Shown one piece after another: positions 51,471 to 64,000 of a DNA stretch of 64,000 nucleotides. Position 1 is the stretch's first letter. Each line of letters opens with the position of its first letter. This DNA comes from Pempheris klunzingeri (taxonomy: Eukaryota > Chordata > Actinopteri > Acropomatiformes > Pempheridae). Location: NCBI RefSeq assembly GCF_042242105.1, contig NC_092017.1, positions 20,050,432-20,114,431 of the forward strand, in the 5' to 3' direction. A program made the translations under genes and the position numbers. Under the pieces are notes generated by a model. That model made no database searches. It saw nothing but the letters and a program-made list of their open reading frames with translations, and was not told the origin of the DNA.

Positions 51471-53880
51471 AGCGGAGCCGCAGAGCATAGATCACTATGA
51501 GAGCACTGCATGAGCTCTGCAGAGGCCCCAAACCTGCCAAGGAATGTGAAGCTGTGTGTGTATGTGAGTGTGCAAATTGGGACGGCTCGACTTAAAAAGC
51601 ACAACTGCGTAGTTTTAGTAAATTGGTACTTATTTGACTTGTCTGTCAGCTTTGTATGAGAACTTCTGATTGCACAATATCTATCTATGTTTGCTTCTCG
51701 CCCCTTGATGAGTTATTGATTTCTTCATGTGACAGTAATATTAGGTACAAATAAGGTGCAGTCTTTTGCAGCTGATGATGCAGTAACTGCCAGAATCATG
51801 TCAAAATGTGATTGAAACTGGTTATAGTGAAATCTGTTAATGTAACAAACTACCAAATAATGTACTATCATCCCAATATTACATTGACTTACAGTTATTA
51901 CTTTGAGGATTGTACCATTTTTAGCTTATGATATATAAACACAATTTATGAGTTAGATTTTCAGTCTTATAGGATTAGAGGAATATCTCCTCTGCAGTTC
52001 AAGTAAAATACAATCAAAAATAGTTATGTTTCTGCATTATGTTGCTATTGAGTACATTAAGAGGTTTAATTACACCTTCAAACTGACTTTTCATCATTTT
52101 GACAAGTTACAACTGTATCTGGGAGTTCTGACATCAGCTGCTACATGCAAGCATCACTGAATTAGCAATAAAGTCTCTAGCATAGGTGCCTGCTTATAGT
52201 TTATACAAGTAATTTGTAGGGAATGAGACCTCTGTAAATCCTGTTCTCAGCCATTTAACAACAGATGCTTTTTTTCATGGCTTCACCAGAATATGGTGGA
52301 TTGCTACCAGTGTTTTATCAAGCATGAAGAAAGCGCGGAGGCCGTCTGCTCCTCGCGGTTTATGTCAGAAACACTTTGCTTCACAACAGCCTTATTCCAG
52401 TGTATCATTAAAGCACAATAACACTGTTTAAGAGCATTAGGAGCAGTTCCTGTATACACAGAGATCAGGGGCAGGTAGTCAGCTTCCTCACTCTCTGTTG
52501 AGGTCAGAGAGGACTATTTTGACCTTTCAGGATCAATCAACTAACTTAACCACAAAAAACAGCAATAAACAATGTTGGAGTCTCTGCGGGTGGATTCCTC
52601 CTTGACTACACTGGAATAAGGCCTTTTTAAAATATCTGTTGCCATCTGCAAGAGGATACAGTACCAAAGATGCACCACTGTCATGCTGAAGCCACATTAA
52701 CTGGAATAAACACACAACTTCAGTATGAAGCTCAATCATCTCCATCAGACTAAATTTAACCTAAGTTTAACTACTCTTCGCTCAGTGTCCAAAACATTTG
52801 ACCTTTCAGTTTGATTCAAAATACTTCACTTAGTTTCATTCACATCTTGGTAAAGAAGAGGAAAACTGTCAACCGGTGTTGGTCAGTTCAAGGCCACAAT
52901 TTTGTTTCACAATAATTATTGGGTTTGTGGCGAGCAGGTGTTTGTATGGTGTTTGACACAGTGAGATGAGTTCCTTATATTTGTATAGAACTGTTTAACA
53001 TTAAAACATGTCATGCAATCACCACTGTGGTCTTTGTGTGATGGGAGGGCAAAAAAAAATAAAGGATTCAATTACTGAATTGAAGGATTTTGGTCTTCAA
53101 CATGTCAGATACTGAAAACACAGCCAGCTTAGATCATCCCCCTCATAGCTGAAACTCACTGTAAAATTCTAATATGCAGAAGCTGCGACGCATTCGGCCA
53201 TGTCGCATGCAATGGTGTGTAAACCTGTTTAAATCGAATGCAGATGGCATAAGGAGGCAGATACAACACTGAATTTCTATCAGCTGATAAACAGTAGTGG
53301 GTGTTGGAAATGCTATGTTATACATATCTGTTCACAGCTTGTTAGAGTTGGCAGAAACAGTGAAGTGTCTCATTTGGATTTAGCCACCATCAGCCACGCG
53401 AGTTGTGTTTATTAGTGTGCATTGTTAACCATGCAGTAAGGATATGTGGCATGTTAGTGCTGCACACTCCTGTCAGTTTAGGCTGACAAATGGCACCAAG
53501 AGTTTAGCATGCTAAACTGAAACAAGGTATAAACTATGACTATGTACCGGCACAGTGCCGGTAAGGTTTTGGAGTGCCCTCACTGTTAGTTTCAACCAGT
53601 GCCAGATCAGCAGGTTTACTGAATAACTGAACAGACTGTTAGAACCAGCTTATGATGTAAATTACTTGCCAAACTCTTCCCATGAATATGTTTTGATTGG
53701 AACAGTTGGCAAACAGTGACAGTGTACTGGACCAGCTTCGTCTGGTTTCTGTCTCTCTTGTTACTTTGCAGACAAAATTACCCTGCACAGCCTAACAACC
53801 ATGTAATGCCCATGTGAAAATCTTGACATTCCTTCCCACCACTGAATAATTCATATCAGACAAGCAGTGTTTTTTTCTTA
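51471..53880. other. Intergenic space between convergent homer3 and uba52
   Basis: AT-rich, with no supported gene. It contains a perfect 16-bp inverted pair at 52389-52404 and 52607-52622. AATAAA at about 53059 could serve a longer homer3 3' UTR. Confidence 0.5.
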
Positions 53881-53886
53881 TTTATT
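53881..53886 (-). terminator. uba52 poly(A) signal
   Basis: AATAAA on the minus strand, 48 bases after the uba52 stop codon. It implies a very short 3' UTR, as is usual for ribosomal-protein genes. Confidence 0.8.
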
Positions 53887-53900
53887 TTAACACAAAAGGG

Positions 53901-53932
53901 CATTTTGATTGAAAGCCAATTCAATCAAAATG
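53901..53932 (-). repeat. 12-bp stem-loop in uba52 3' UTR
   Basis: CATTTTGATTGA (53901-53912) and TCAATCAAAATG (53921-53932) pair perfectly around an 8-base loop. The structure starts one base after the stop codon on the minus strand and lies before the poly(A) signal. Confidence 0.85.
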
Positions 53933-53933
53933 T

Positions 53934-55733
<1,800 letters not shown>

Positions 55734-56147
55734 TTAAAGTTGAGCTAACTCGCTAACCACTCGATACTTTACAGAGAGCACCTTTCACACGTCAACGACA
55801 CCGAGAGCTGTCTTTAACCGTCATTAGAAACAAGATTGCAATTCCTACATCGTTTATAATCCATTATATTGAGTGCGAATGCTTGTGCTGGGTTTTGTTT
55901 TAGCAGGTAACGATGTGCTAGCTAATGTTAGCAAGAGTGAACTCGATGCGGGGCCTCGCCACATGCGTACAGTTAGCGTGGAGCTCAGTCACAATTTCCC
56001 CTATTTTCCGCCTTCAAGATGAGCCCGTAATACTCAATACATAATTATTATCGATATACGACCAACATTATGTTGTCTGAGTCGTATTCAACAATTCAAG
56101 TTTCAGTTAAAAACGCTAAATGTGTACTGGACAAAACGTGTACCCAC

Positions 56148-56240
56148 CCGGCCGCTAGCTGAGCCTCAACGAAAAGAGGGCGGAAGAGGCTGACGCTGAA
56201 ATACGTCACTTCCGTCCGCTTGGTTTCCTTGGGAATAAAA
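56148..56240 (-). promoter_or_regulatory. uba52 noncoding exon 1 with TOP-like start and promoter
   Basis: On the minus strand a pyrimidine-rich CCTCTTTTCG motif near 56170-56180 resembles a 5' TOP start. It is followed by a short leader ending ...GCGGCCGG at 56148 and a GTGGGT donor. The intron then runs to an acceptor TCTCTCTCAG just before exon 2 (5' end 55709). Upstream are an ETS-like CACTTCCG (56207-56214) and a CRE-like TACGTCAC (56202-56209), which overlap. This fits coordinate regulation with other ribosomal-protein genes. The exact start is inferred. Confidence 0.65.
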
Positions 56241-57265
56241 TCTAATAACTATATTTTATCTATGTTTAATTTATTTTTTTTTAAAGTCTATTAACTATAC
56301 ATTAGATCTGTATTATTTAGAAACCTTTCATCGCTCATGCAGCCCCCGATCGATTCATGTCAAATCAATAATTAATAGAAAAATAACGTAAATTGAAATT
56401 AAAATTAAAAGTGATTACGAAAAATGTATGAGAGGAACCACAGTTCAGCATGATCCAGCAAACACACCTCATATCAGTACAGTTTTGTTTTTTTTAATAA
56501 TCCAGAATTTTATTGCAGAAAACTAATCCAATGAGGGCGACAGCTGAGGACGCTTTGATAAATTAACTAAACATCAGAGTATAAAGATTAAGAGAGGGTA
56601 TTGTGTTATTTTTTTAGCTCCTAAAATGGTTTGTCTTTCATTTTTGGAGGGCTGTTCAGTATATTTCTGGGCTTGAAACGACTGCTCCCAAAACGAAGTT
56701 TGACTGACACCTGCTGTTGTAATGACAGAAGTGATACTGAGCCACAGTTTGAAGGCGCATCAACAAAACAGAATAATATTCTGAAATTGAGTTGTGAGCA
56801 AATACAGTAAATAATTTCACTGACTTTCAAAGTGAATCCAATACATTTTCCTAGGCCTACTTTATTATCCATGCGAGCATTTCCATATATATGGTGGATG
56901 TTGTCTCTGACCAAAAGCAGCTGGTGGTTTATATGCATAAACTCTGCAAGTTGAGATTTTAAGTTTATCTAAGGTAATGCTGAATTATGCATGAGTCTAT
57001 TGAAAAGGGGAGGCATGTCCACTCCAATTACTTAGCAAAGCCAGATAGAAGGAAGTGTATAGTCCCACTATACACAATCACTCAATACCACATTTTAAAA
57101 AAGCCAGGCATCTTTGTAGAAGTTTTTGGTAAGGGGTGTTACTTCAGTCTGAGCTGTTATTTGTGTGTGTCCTTGTGGAATGAAATAATTCAATTGAACA
57201 GTCTTGTGTGTCAGTGCATATGGTGAAGTAACAGGACACTGTGGCATGCACTTGTTTCTCTGCAG
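56241..57265. other. Intergenic space / possible 5' exon of the next gene
   Basis: AT-rich sequence between the uba52 promoter and the first resolved exon of the plus-strand gene. The initiating exon of that gene must be here or further left, but I could not pick it with confidence. Confidence 0.4.
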
Positions 57266-60200
57266 GAGCAGCAACAGTATCAAGATCATCATGTTCCACA
57301 GCACAGAGGTTTCCATGGTGAGGCATTGCAGCATTTTTCACCTGCCCCAGAGGAAGATGGCTGGCTTAGCCAAAGAGTTAATGTAAGGAGGACACTGGTG
57401 GGATTCAGTATGCCTGCAGTGGTGAAAACACTGATCCCAGCTCGTCCTGTGGGCAAAGAGCTCCTCCTGACTACCAACATCCCGTTTCTGGACAGGAACA
57501 TTCCAGATGCTTTCTCTACCTGTTTCCAGCAGGACTTCAAGCCTTTCTCATCCAAGAGGGCAGAACTCGTTTGTCAGCCCTCCCCGGCCCAGGTGGAGCA
57601 CAAGGACAAGAGGTACATCACGGAGTACTTGACAGAGGCAATGGTGTCCTACCAGCGTCACCCAAGGCCACAGTTGACCCGCACGCCAGCCTGGATGATG
57701 TTTCAAACCAACATCAAGATGCCAACAGAACCTAAGGAGGCTGCTTTCCTCACCACCCAGTCTCAGAAATTCCAGCCGCAGCCGTTCCAGCCCCCTCGTG
57801 CTCCCATCCGACAAACTCTGGCCATAAAGACGACCCAGCAAGTGGAAAAGCTCCCAGAAAGCACCAACAAAGCCTTGTTCATCCCACACCACAGCTCTCC
57901 TTTTGTAAGAGCCACGGTTAAACATCTAGGTTAGTGACAGCATTAATTGTATTCTACATGTTTTTCTGAATTTTCTGAGTAAAAGGAATCCACATTAGAT
58001 TATAGAGTCTGTGCTAAGATATATATGATTGATGTGAACAATCATCGAATTCAGTTAGGAATTAACTTGGGAATTAAGAAGTGGCTAAACATTCATAAAA
58101 AAACTGTCAGCCTTCTAATGAATAACAGTGAGGAAATCTGTGTGAGGGTTCACCTTGTGTTGTAAAATTTTCTCTGTAGAGGAGGGCTTTCCCACAATCA
58201 AAGGAGACGGACGCCATCGCAGTTTTGTCTCCCAGTACAACGACACCTTCCAGGGAGCCAGGGGCAGAGCTGCTCAGTCTGTGGAGCAGGTAAAACACCA
58301 GCAGCAGCTGTTGATCATGAGCAAAGGTTTTTATCTCAATCAGACACCACGTGGCTTGAATTAAAACCTGCAGACTGTTGGGGGAAACTGTTGCCATGTG
58401 ACGTATACACTTAGGTATGTTGGATGGGTTCAAGTCATAATAATAGAAAACTTTGCACTGGAAGTCAATTTTACCTCATGTCTCTGCAATAGCTCAGATA
58501 TAATGCAGAATCTTTACTGTACACTGCATGGACACATTACACAATAATCTAATGATATAATACATACAAATCTAACACTGAGAGCAGCCAGTTAGTAGCT
58601 CGAGTACTTTCACTTTTTGATACTTTCAGTACTTTTTGCTGACAACCATTGATTATGATTTTGTAAGCAGGACTAGAATGGAGTACTTTTTCTTTGTTGT
58701 ATTACTATTTTTACTTGAGTAAAACCTTCGAATAGTTCTTCTACTACTGATAGCAAAGCACTATTGTTCCTATATTACTGAGAGGGCGTAGTCAAAATGT
58801 TTAATGTTACACCCTGTGGAACCACATTTTTGACCCCAAAATGTACATTTTCATTGTCTTATAGGATCTTCATCTCATGGTGTATTATTACTGGTTTAGT
58901 AGATTTAGGGAAACCTGGTATGTTAATCTGTTTTTAAAAAGCAGATGTTAAACTGTCTTTGACTATTTAGCAGATTCGGGGAGGCGATTAAACTTAAACT
59001 GAAGCACCATATGCTCTTCTGTGTGCACGCTAAGATAAAACACACTGACTGGAAGTACCAGCACTGTCAGCTTTCAGTAGACACAAGAGTCACAAGGGTA
59101 TTGACCTTTTTGGGTGTTATCAGCACAAGACCGTGACAGTGACTGTTTTCATGATGTCTTCCTTCAGCACTCCTCGCTGGCTATAGGCGATCCTGTGAAG
59201 ATTGTAGAAAGAGAGACGACCCACGCTGCGTCATTCAGCCAGCCCACTATGTGCAGGTCTGGAGCTTTTCTGCTATGCTGGAAAAACTCCTCCCCACGCG
59301 ACTCAGTTTACATCCTATACAAAAAGAAATCAAACATATAGGAAGTTTAAGGTGTCTTGGATGCACAAATGAACATTGATTGACTCATAGGCCTATAAAA
59401 GATTTCAAAGTGGTCTAAAATATTAAATTTCAGAATTATTTGTTTATTTATATTTATGTTTATGTTATTTGTTTATTTTTTATACAGGCCACCTGTGGTG
59501 AAAGAGTATTTGAAGCTTAACCTCAGAAATTTCTCGAAGGACTCATGGTCGTCCACATCCAGAGAAGCCTTTTGTTACCACAAGATGGGTGAGTGTTTCT
59601 GTGTAATACTGGAATCTCCGATGGTGAAGACGTCTCCGGCCCATGCTGTGAGCAAACTAAGCAGCTGGGCCTTCAAGAGACCCCCAGATGGGCATTTTTA
59701 CACTTTAAATTTTATTTGAAGTGTTTAAATGTTACTGTTTGATCATAACTTTAAAATGGTTACGCCTATGGTGCCGTTTTCCGTCCACCTGGACGGCACG
59801 GGCGACTTGGACTGTGTGTGACAGTACAATACATACTGTGCATTACTGAGACATTGGGACGTGGATGCTTACATGATTGCACTTTTTTTAGAATCAAATC
59901 CTTAATCTCACATTTATTCTAAAACAATCAAATTATCCTGCCTGGATTAGTCTGTTTGGTTTATTTCCTAGAGGATCGAGTTGTTCTGACAAAGAGGAAC
60001 AAAAATTCCAGCTCCTTACCCGAGGGGGACATTGATATGAGGCGCAACAAAGAGAGGATGTCTGTCACCACCAACAGAGTCTCCTTCTCTGATGTGAGAT
60101 AACAAACCTCTTACTCAGTTGTTCTTTTGAATTTATAATTTTACTGAACATAATGTTGCGTAAATCACTAAAGTGAACATGTTTTACTTTAGGTTAACAT

Positions 60201-60977
60201 ATGACTTTTGCACATAAGTTCCTATAGACTTTGGAGGTGATTTTGATGGAGTTTGTTATATTTAATCATGCTGACTGTGTTCCTCCCTGTAGCTGAACCT
60301 CACTGAGCGTCCAATATATGTGCACGGGCATGACCTGATGACCAAGAGCCATGTTCAGTTCAGCCCACCTCATCTGTCCGGCATGTACTACACAACCACG
60401 GCCAAAGAACACTACAGCAAACAGAGCGGAGAGCGGGCCAGAAAAGCCATCCAGCTGCCGAGCAACATACTGAGGGGACCAGGTGATGATTTGGCCATAT
60501 TCGTGTGTTTAAAGGGAGGTGAAGGTACATTAAATGTGTTTAATCTGTTTGACAGAACGTGAGTTGAGCCTCAGCACCACCAAGACTGATTACCCCCCTT
60601 TGAAGACCTGCAGACAGACGCCTTGTCTGTCACAGCAGACGGTGAGAGATCATAAACTTAATGAAACAGTTACAGCTGAGTAGCAATGATACTATGGTAA
60701 TAGCATTGGTAGTAGTTGTAAAAATAGCAGTAATCAATAATAGAAAGCAGATGTGGCGTGTCCTCATGCATGGGTTCCTATTTTTGTCATCACTCAGCAT
60801 AAGATTATATAATAATACAATATGCCTCTCTTTCTGTTAATAACATAGAGCCACATCAGGTTTCCTCTGGCCCATCAGCACTTCAGCACCATCCAGAGTG
60901 AAGACTACACCACCAAACCTTTGATCTTGCAGCATCCTCACTGCAGCCAGTTCTTCTCTCATTTTGTTGTGCAGTGA
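57266..60977 (+). CDS. SAXO5/TEX45 (C19orf45)-like axonemal protein, 5' exon unresolved
   Basis: Eight exons join in phase: 57266-57929, 58180-58289, 59168-59256, 59488-59588, 59972-60093, 60293-60482, 60556-60641 and 60849-60977 (TGA). They give 496 residues plus an unresolved N-terminus. The first listed exon is open from its acceptor (TCTCTGCAG) with no in-frame ATG near its start, so the initiator lies in an upstream exon. There is no enzymatic domain, signal peptide or membrane segment. The protein is basic and rich in P, S, T and Q. Short units of the type SSLAIGD...ERETTHAASFSQP, SHVQFSPPHLSGMYYTTTAK and HQHFSTIQSEDYTT recur at irregular spacing, as in stabiliser-of-axonemal-microtubule proteins. 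The similarity to SAXO5/TEX45 is from memory, and the exact orthology and symbol are uncertain. If correct, it acts in cilia or sperm flagella. That it is a real, conserved-type gene is much surer than its name. Confidence 0.6.
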
Positions 60978-63300
60978 CTGAGAGACACAACTTCGTCACT
61001 TGCTCTTGTGTTCTTGCTTGAATACATAGTCAAATCAATCGTTTTTCTGATTTTTTTACAGTTATGTTTCAAATATGCAATATTATCCACACATTTGACA
61101 TGCTCTGGAATTTTCTCTTCCTGATTTTGTAGTTTGTGTCTTTGAAAATGTTGCTGAGACTTTTTGTCAATTAGTCGTAATATAGTACAGAATTCATTCA
61201 TACAATAGCTGTGCAGATATTCATATACACAGTATATGAAGGTAAGAAATAATTTAATACTACAAAGCCCAAGTTGCGCTCAAAAGGCAGTTGGTCTGAA
61301 TTTTAAATTCAACATATTTTCTCTCCATAAAAATTTCAAACCGATACAAAGATATCATAGTGTTGGTTACATTTAGCTTCGTAGTGGGACTGTTCGACTG
61401 GCTTCTGGATCCCCAAAAGTTAAATGGAGTTCAGAGTTTCCTACATTTCTACGAATTCTTTTCAATAACCCAAACAAAAGAGGTGTAATGTTTTTCTATT
61501 CTGTTTGCGTGCGGGACTTTAACCCCGATCCTCAGTCTTCCATCTCAGTAGATTTCAAGCATGCATCCAACTTAGGGCACTCTTAACCCTCAGTGTTGTG
61601 TGTTTTTTAATGAACTGCATAAGAATGCTCATAATCTTTGTGGGCTGATAAATAAATAAACATTTACCCAGAGCAGTACAGAGACCATCAGAGTGTGAAA
61701 TGTTGAAGCAGTGTGCAAGTGCAGCTTTAGCAGTTAGGTGGCTTAAACATGAACTTTAGCCTTGCCTGTCATATTTAGGCCAGCGATGGAAGCAGCCTTG
61801 TCCTGCTTCCACCCTGTTTACACTGTCAACGCTAAGTGCTGAGAAGAAGGTTAGCGTTTGTTTCTTAGAAGGATTTTCATTCCCTCCTTCAAGCATGATT
61901 GACCACAAAACTCTGTAAAAACAATCTATGTTGTAGCAATAACACAGCCTTGAACCTGAGATGCAGGCTCAGCTGATAATAAAAAAAGAAAGTTGGCAGG
62001 TAAACAGATGTAAATAAACTAAATCTGGAGTTCACCAACCTCGCGAAAAAGCAGCAGTGCAGGTATGGACTGAAATGTTAACTGGCCAACAAGCCAGTGT
62101 TCAGGTCCAACGGGTGCAGCTGCAAGAGCATACTAGATTAAACTCCAGAATAGACTAGACAGCTCTTGTTTGGTTGCAGCCTGTTGTGCTAGGAGATGTG
62201 CCGAGTGCAGATTAATTATCAGCCAGAAACTTTAATTTAACACCATGGAATGTATGAAAAATTCATAAAATGTTCATAATGACTAGCCTTTTTTGTGCAT
62301 CTGGTCATTTAAAAACAATCAACATCAACGGTCATGGTCAAGGACTTGTCCCACTGAATGACTGAACAATATTGTTACACCATAAAAAACACTGGGCTGA
62401 AAACTGACTATAGTTTTCTACCAATGGTTACTGGGTGAAATTAATACTGTTACACTGATAATGGATCAAAACACCCTATTTCTACCAGGTAAAGCTAAAC
62501 TATTATTGTGTTGGTGCTATATTGATCCACACTGGGTCCTGAGAGGTAACTGGGTGTTTTTAGTGTGTACGGACTGTTGAGGATGATGCATGCAAATACC
62601 TCGACAAAAACATTAAGGATATTACGGTGATACAAACTGATAAGAAGTGCATCTCATACTGAATTCATCATGTCATTTTTACTAATAACTGATAAACAGA
62701 AAAAGCTTTGCAAAGAAAACTGCCTTAGTGATCACACTGGTCATGTCATTAACTTCAGCCAACATGTGACATGGTGATCATGTGACAGGCTCTTTCAAAT
62801 GCTGAGTCACATTAATAAAAAAAAAACCCACAGAAACCACCTTTTACTGAAATGATTCAGAATTATCCTCTAAAATTTATTTTACGTTACATTTCCATTA
62901 AAGTTTACTTATCTTTTTTTTTTTTGTTTTTACATATTTTTGTACTTTATTGGGAAATACTGTTTTTGCATAGTATCATATCATACTTGTATGTTCTTTA
63001 CTTAAACCATGTATATTCTTAATAAAGGAGGAAATACTGAGGTGATCTACTTGGCATGGACTTTAACTAAAAGGACGTAATGCCTTCAAAATAAAAGCCT
63101 ACAATCAACGACAAAAAAATCTGCGAAGTATAATTTGCGTCTTTATATCGGTATTTTCAACAAGGCCCTTCCTCTGCGGCGCACTTTTTTGAGAGTGTGT
63201 TAACACACACATCTACACATCAACAAAGACATAATGGAAACGTGAACTACGGCACACGCAGTTTAATTTTGAAAAGCATAGCCGGAAATTGCCTTCTTTT
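60978..63300. other. Downstream intergenic region
   Basis: AT-rich sequence after the SAXO5-like stop codon. A candidate poly(A) signal, AATAAATAAA, is at 61651-61660. Poly-A and poly-T runs occur near 62817 and 62914. No other gene or repeat family is recognised. Confidence 0.5.
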
Positions 63301-63336
63301 TAGCGTCACTTGACGTACAATCAGTCCACGTTGCCC

Positions 63337-63363
63337 CCCTCCTCCTCCTCCTCCTCCTCCTCC
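63337..63363. repeat. (CTC)n microsatellite in a promoter region
   Basis: Nine consecutive CTC triplets form a pure pyrimidine tract about 100 bases upstream of a TATA box. Confidence 0.9.
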
Positions 63364-63457
63364 TTGTAAGTGGGCGGGCGGGTAACTCGTGTGCTCTTCA
63401 TCATTGGTGTGAAACAGAGAGCCGCTATGTTTCTGGGCGTTGAAACCTGCCACCGTT

Positions 63458-63569
63458 TATAAAGGCCGGGCTCCCATTGAACACACAGTCGGACTAAACT
63501 CAGTCCAGCTCCTTTTCCGTTAGCTTCACCCGCTGAGAAGACCAACGCGCGCCTCCTCCTGCTCCGCTG
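63458..63569 (+). promoter_or_regulatory. TATA promoter and candidate noncoding first exon of an unidentified gene
   Basis: TATAAA lies at 63458-63463 within a GC-rich setting (GGGCGGGCGGG at 63371-63381). A presumed start near 63490 leads to a CT-rich leader, ending GCTCCGCTG at 63569 before a strong GTGAGT donor at 63570. No ATG lies between the presumed start and the donor, so the exon would be noncoding. The coding part is right of the window. The gene is not identified. Confidence 0.5.
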
Positions 63570-64000
63570 GTGAGTTCTAAACGTCAGACCAACGTTCTGA
63601 ACCGTTCTAGAACGTAGTCCCGGTCCTCAATCCTGATTGGCTGAGACCCGCTCTTTAACTGTTCGTAGAATTCACGATAAACACGCACCGGCCGCTCAAA
63701 GGAAAACGTAAATAATGTTAAGACTGACAGAAAATAATCAACTTTTTTGTTCTGTCCTGGTGGAAGAATCACCAGCCAGTTGTTATCACAATATTATTTA
63801 CGTATTATTGACTAAAGGTAGAATGTCAGATATTAGCTGGTTAATGTACCTTATATGTGTAAAAATGTTTGGTCTACATATATATAACACTCGAATTTGT
63901 TTAGCAGTCATGAAAATGAAATAAAATGGTTTTGTGCATTATTTTTAGTTTGTCAGCATGTTGAAATTGACATTTTTTCTTATATACCACTTTGTTTTTG
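63570..64000 (+). other. Probable first intron of the rightmost gene
   Basis: AT-rich sequence after the GTGAGT donor. Short open frames here have no recognisable content. Confidence 0.4.

Noticed and set aside
57548..57925. 125-codon frame antisense to the SAXO5-like first exon
   Set aside because: Shadow of a long real exon on the opposite strand; the sense frame continues across seven phase-matched splice junctions.

Overview
This is a vertebrate chromosomal window, almost certainly from a ray-finned (teleost, probably percomorph) fish. It has long introns with GT-AG boundaries, abundant (GT)n/(CA)n microsatellites, and dispersed repeats of types common in teleost genomes: Tc1-like, hAT-like and TTAA-flanked miniature elements, a tRNA-headed SINE-like repeat and L1-like LINE debris. 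No bacterial, CRISPR, rRNA or tRNA genes were found.

Layout. (1) 76-2485, minus strand: the 5' four coding exons of ddx49, a DEAD-box RNA helicase. The rest of the gene lies beyond the left edge. (2) 2486-6650: the divergent intergenic space between the ddx49 and homer3 starts. (3) 6651-49716, plus strand: a complete nine-exon homer3, a postsynaptic scaffold of 356 aa. It fills two thirds of the window because introns 1, 4, 5 and 6 are long and hold most of the repeats. Intron 7 has a GC rather than GT donor. (4) 53934-55700, minus strand: uba52, encoding ubiquitin fused to ribosomal protein L40 (128 aa), with a TOP-like noncoding first exon near 56148-56178. It converges on homer3. (5) 57266-60977, plus strand: an eight-exon gene that resembles the SAXO5/TEX45 (C19orf45) family of axonemal microtubule proteins. 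Its first coding exon was not resolved. (6) 63458-63569: a TATA promoter and a candidate noncoding first exon of a further gene to the right.

Functionally the genes are unrelated neighbours (ribosome biogenesis helicase, synaptic scaffold, ubiquitin/ribosomal protein, ciliary-type protein). DDX49, HOMER3 and UBA52 all lie on human 19p13.11, so this is conserved vertebrate synteny rather than an operon-like system. I found no evidence of a new multigene system. The most unusual structures are a perfect 50-bp inverted repeat with a 5-base spacer in homer3 intron 1 (11946-12050), the GC-AG intron of homer3, a miniature transposon making up part of the homer3 3' UTR, and a 12-bp stem-loop just after the uba52 stop codon. 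Exon boundaries were read by eye from splice consensus, reading-frame continuity and family similarity. No alignment or transcript data were available.
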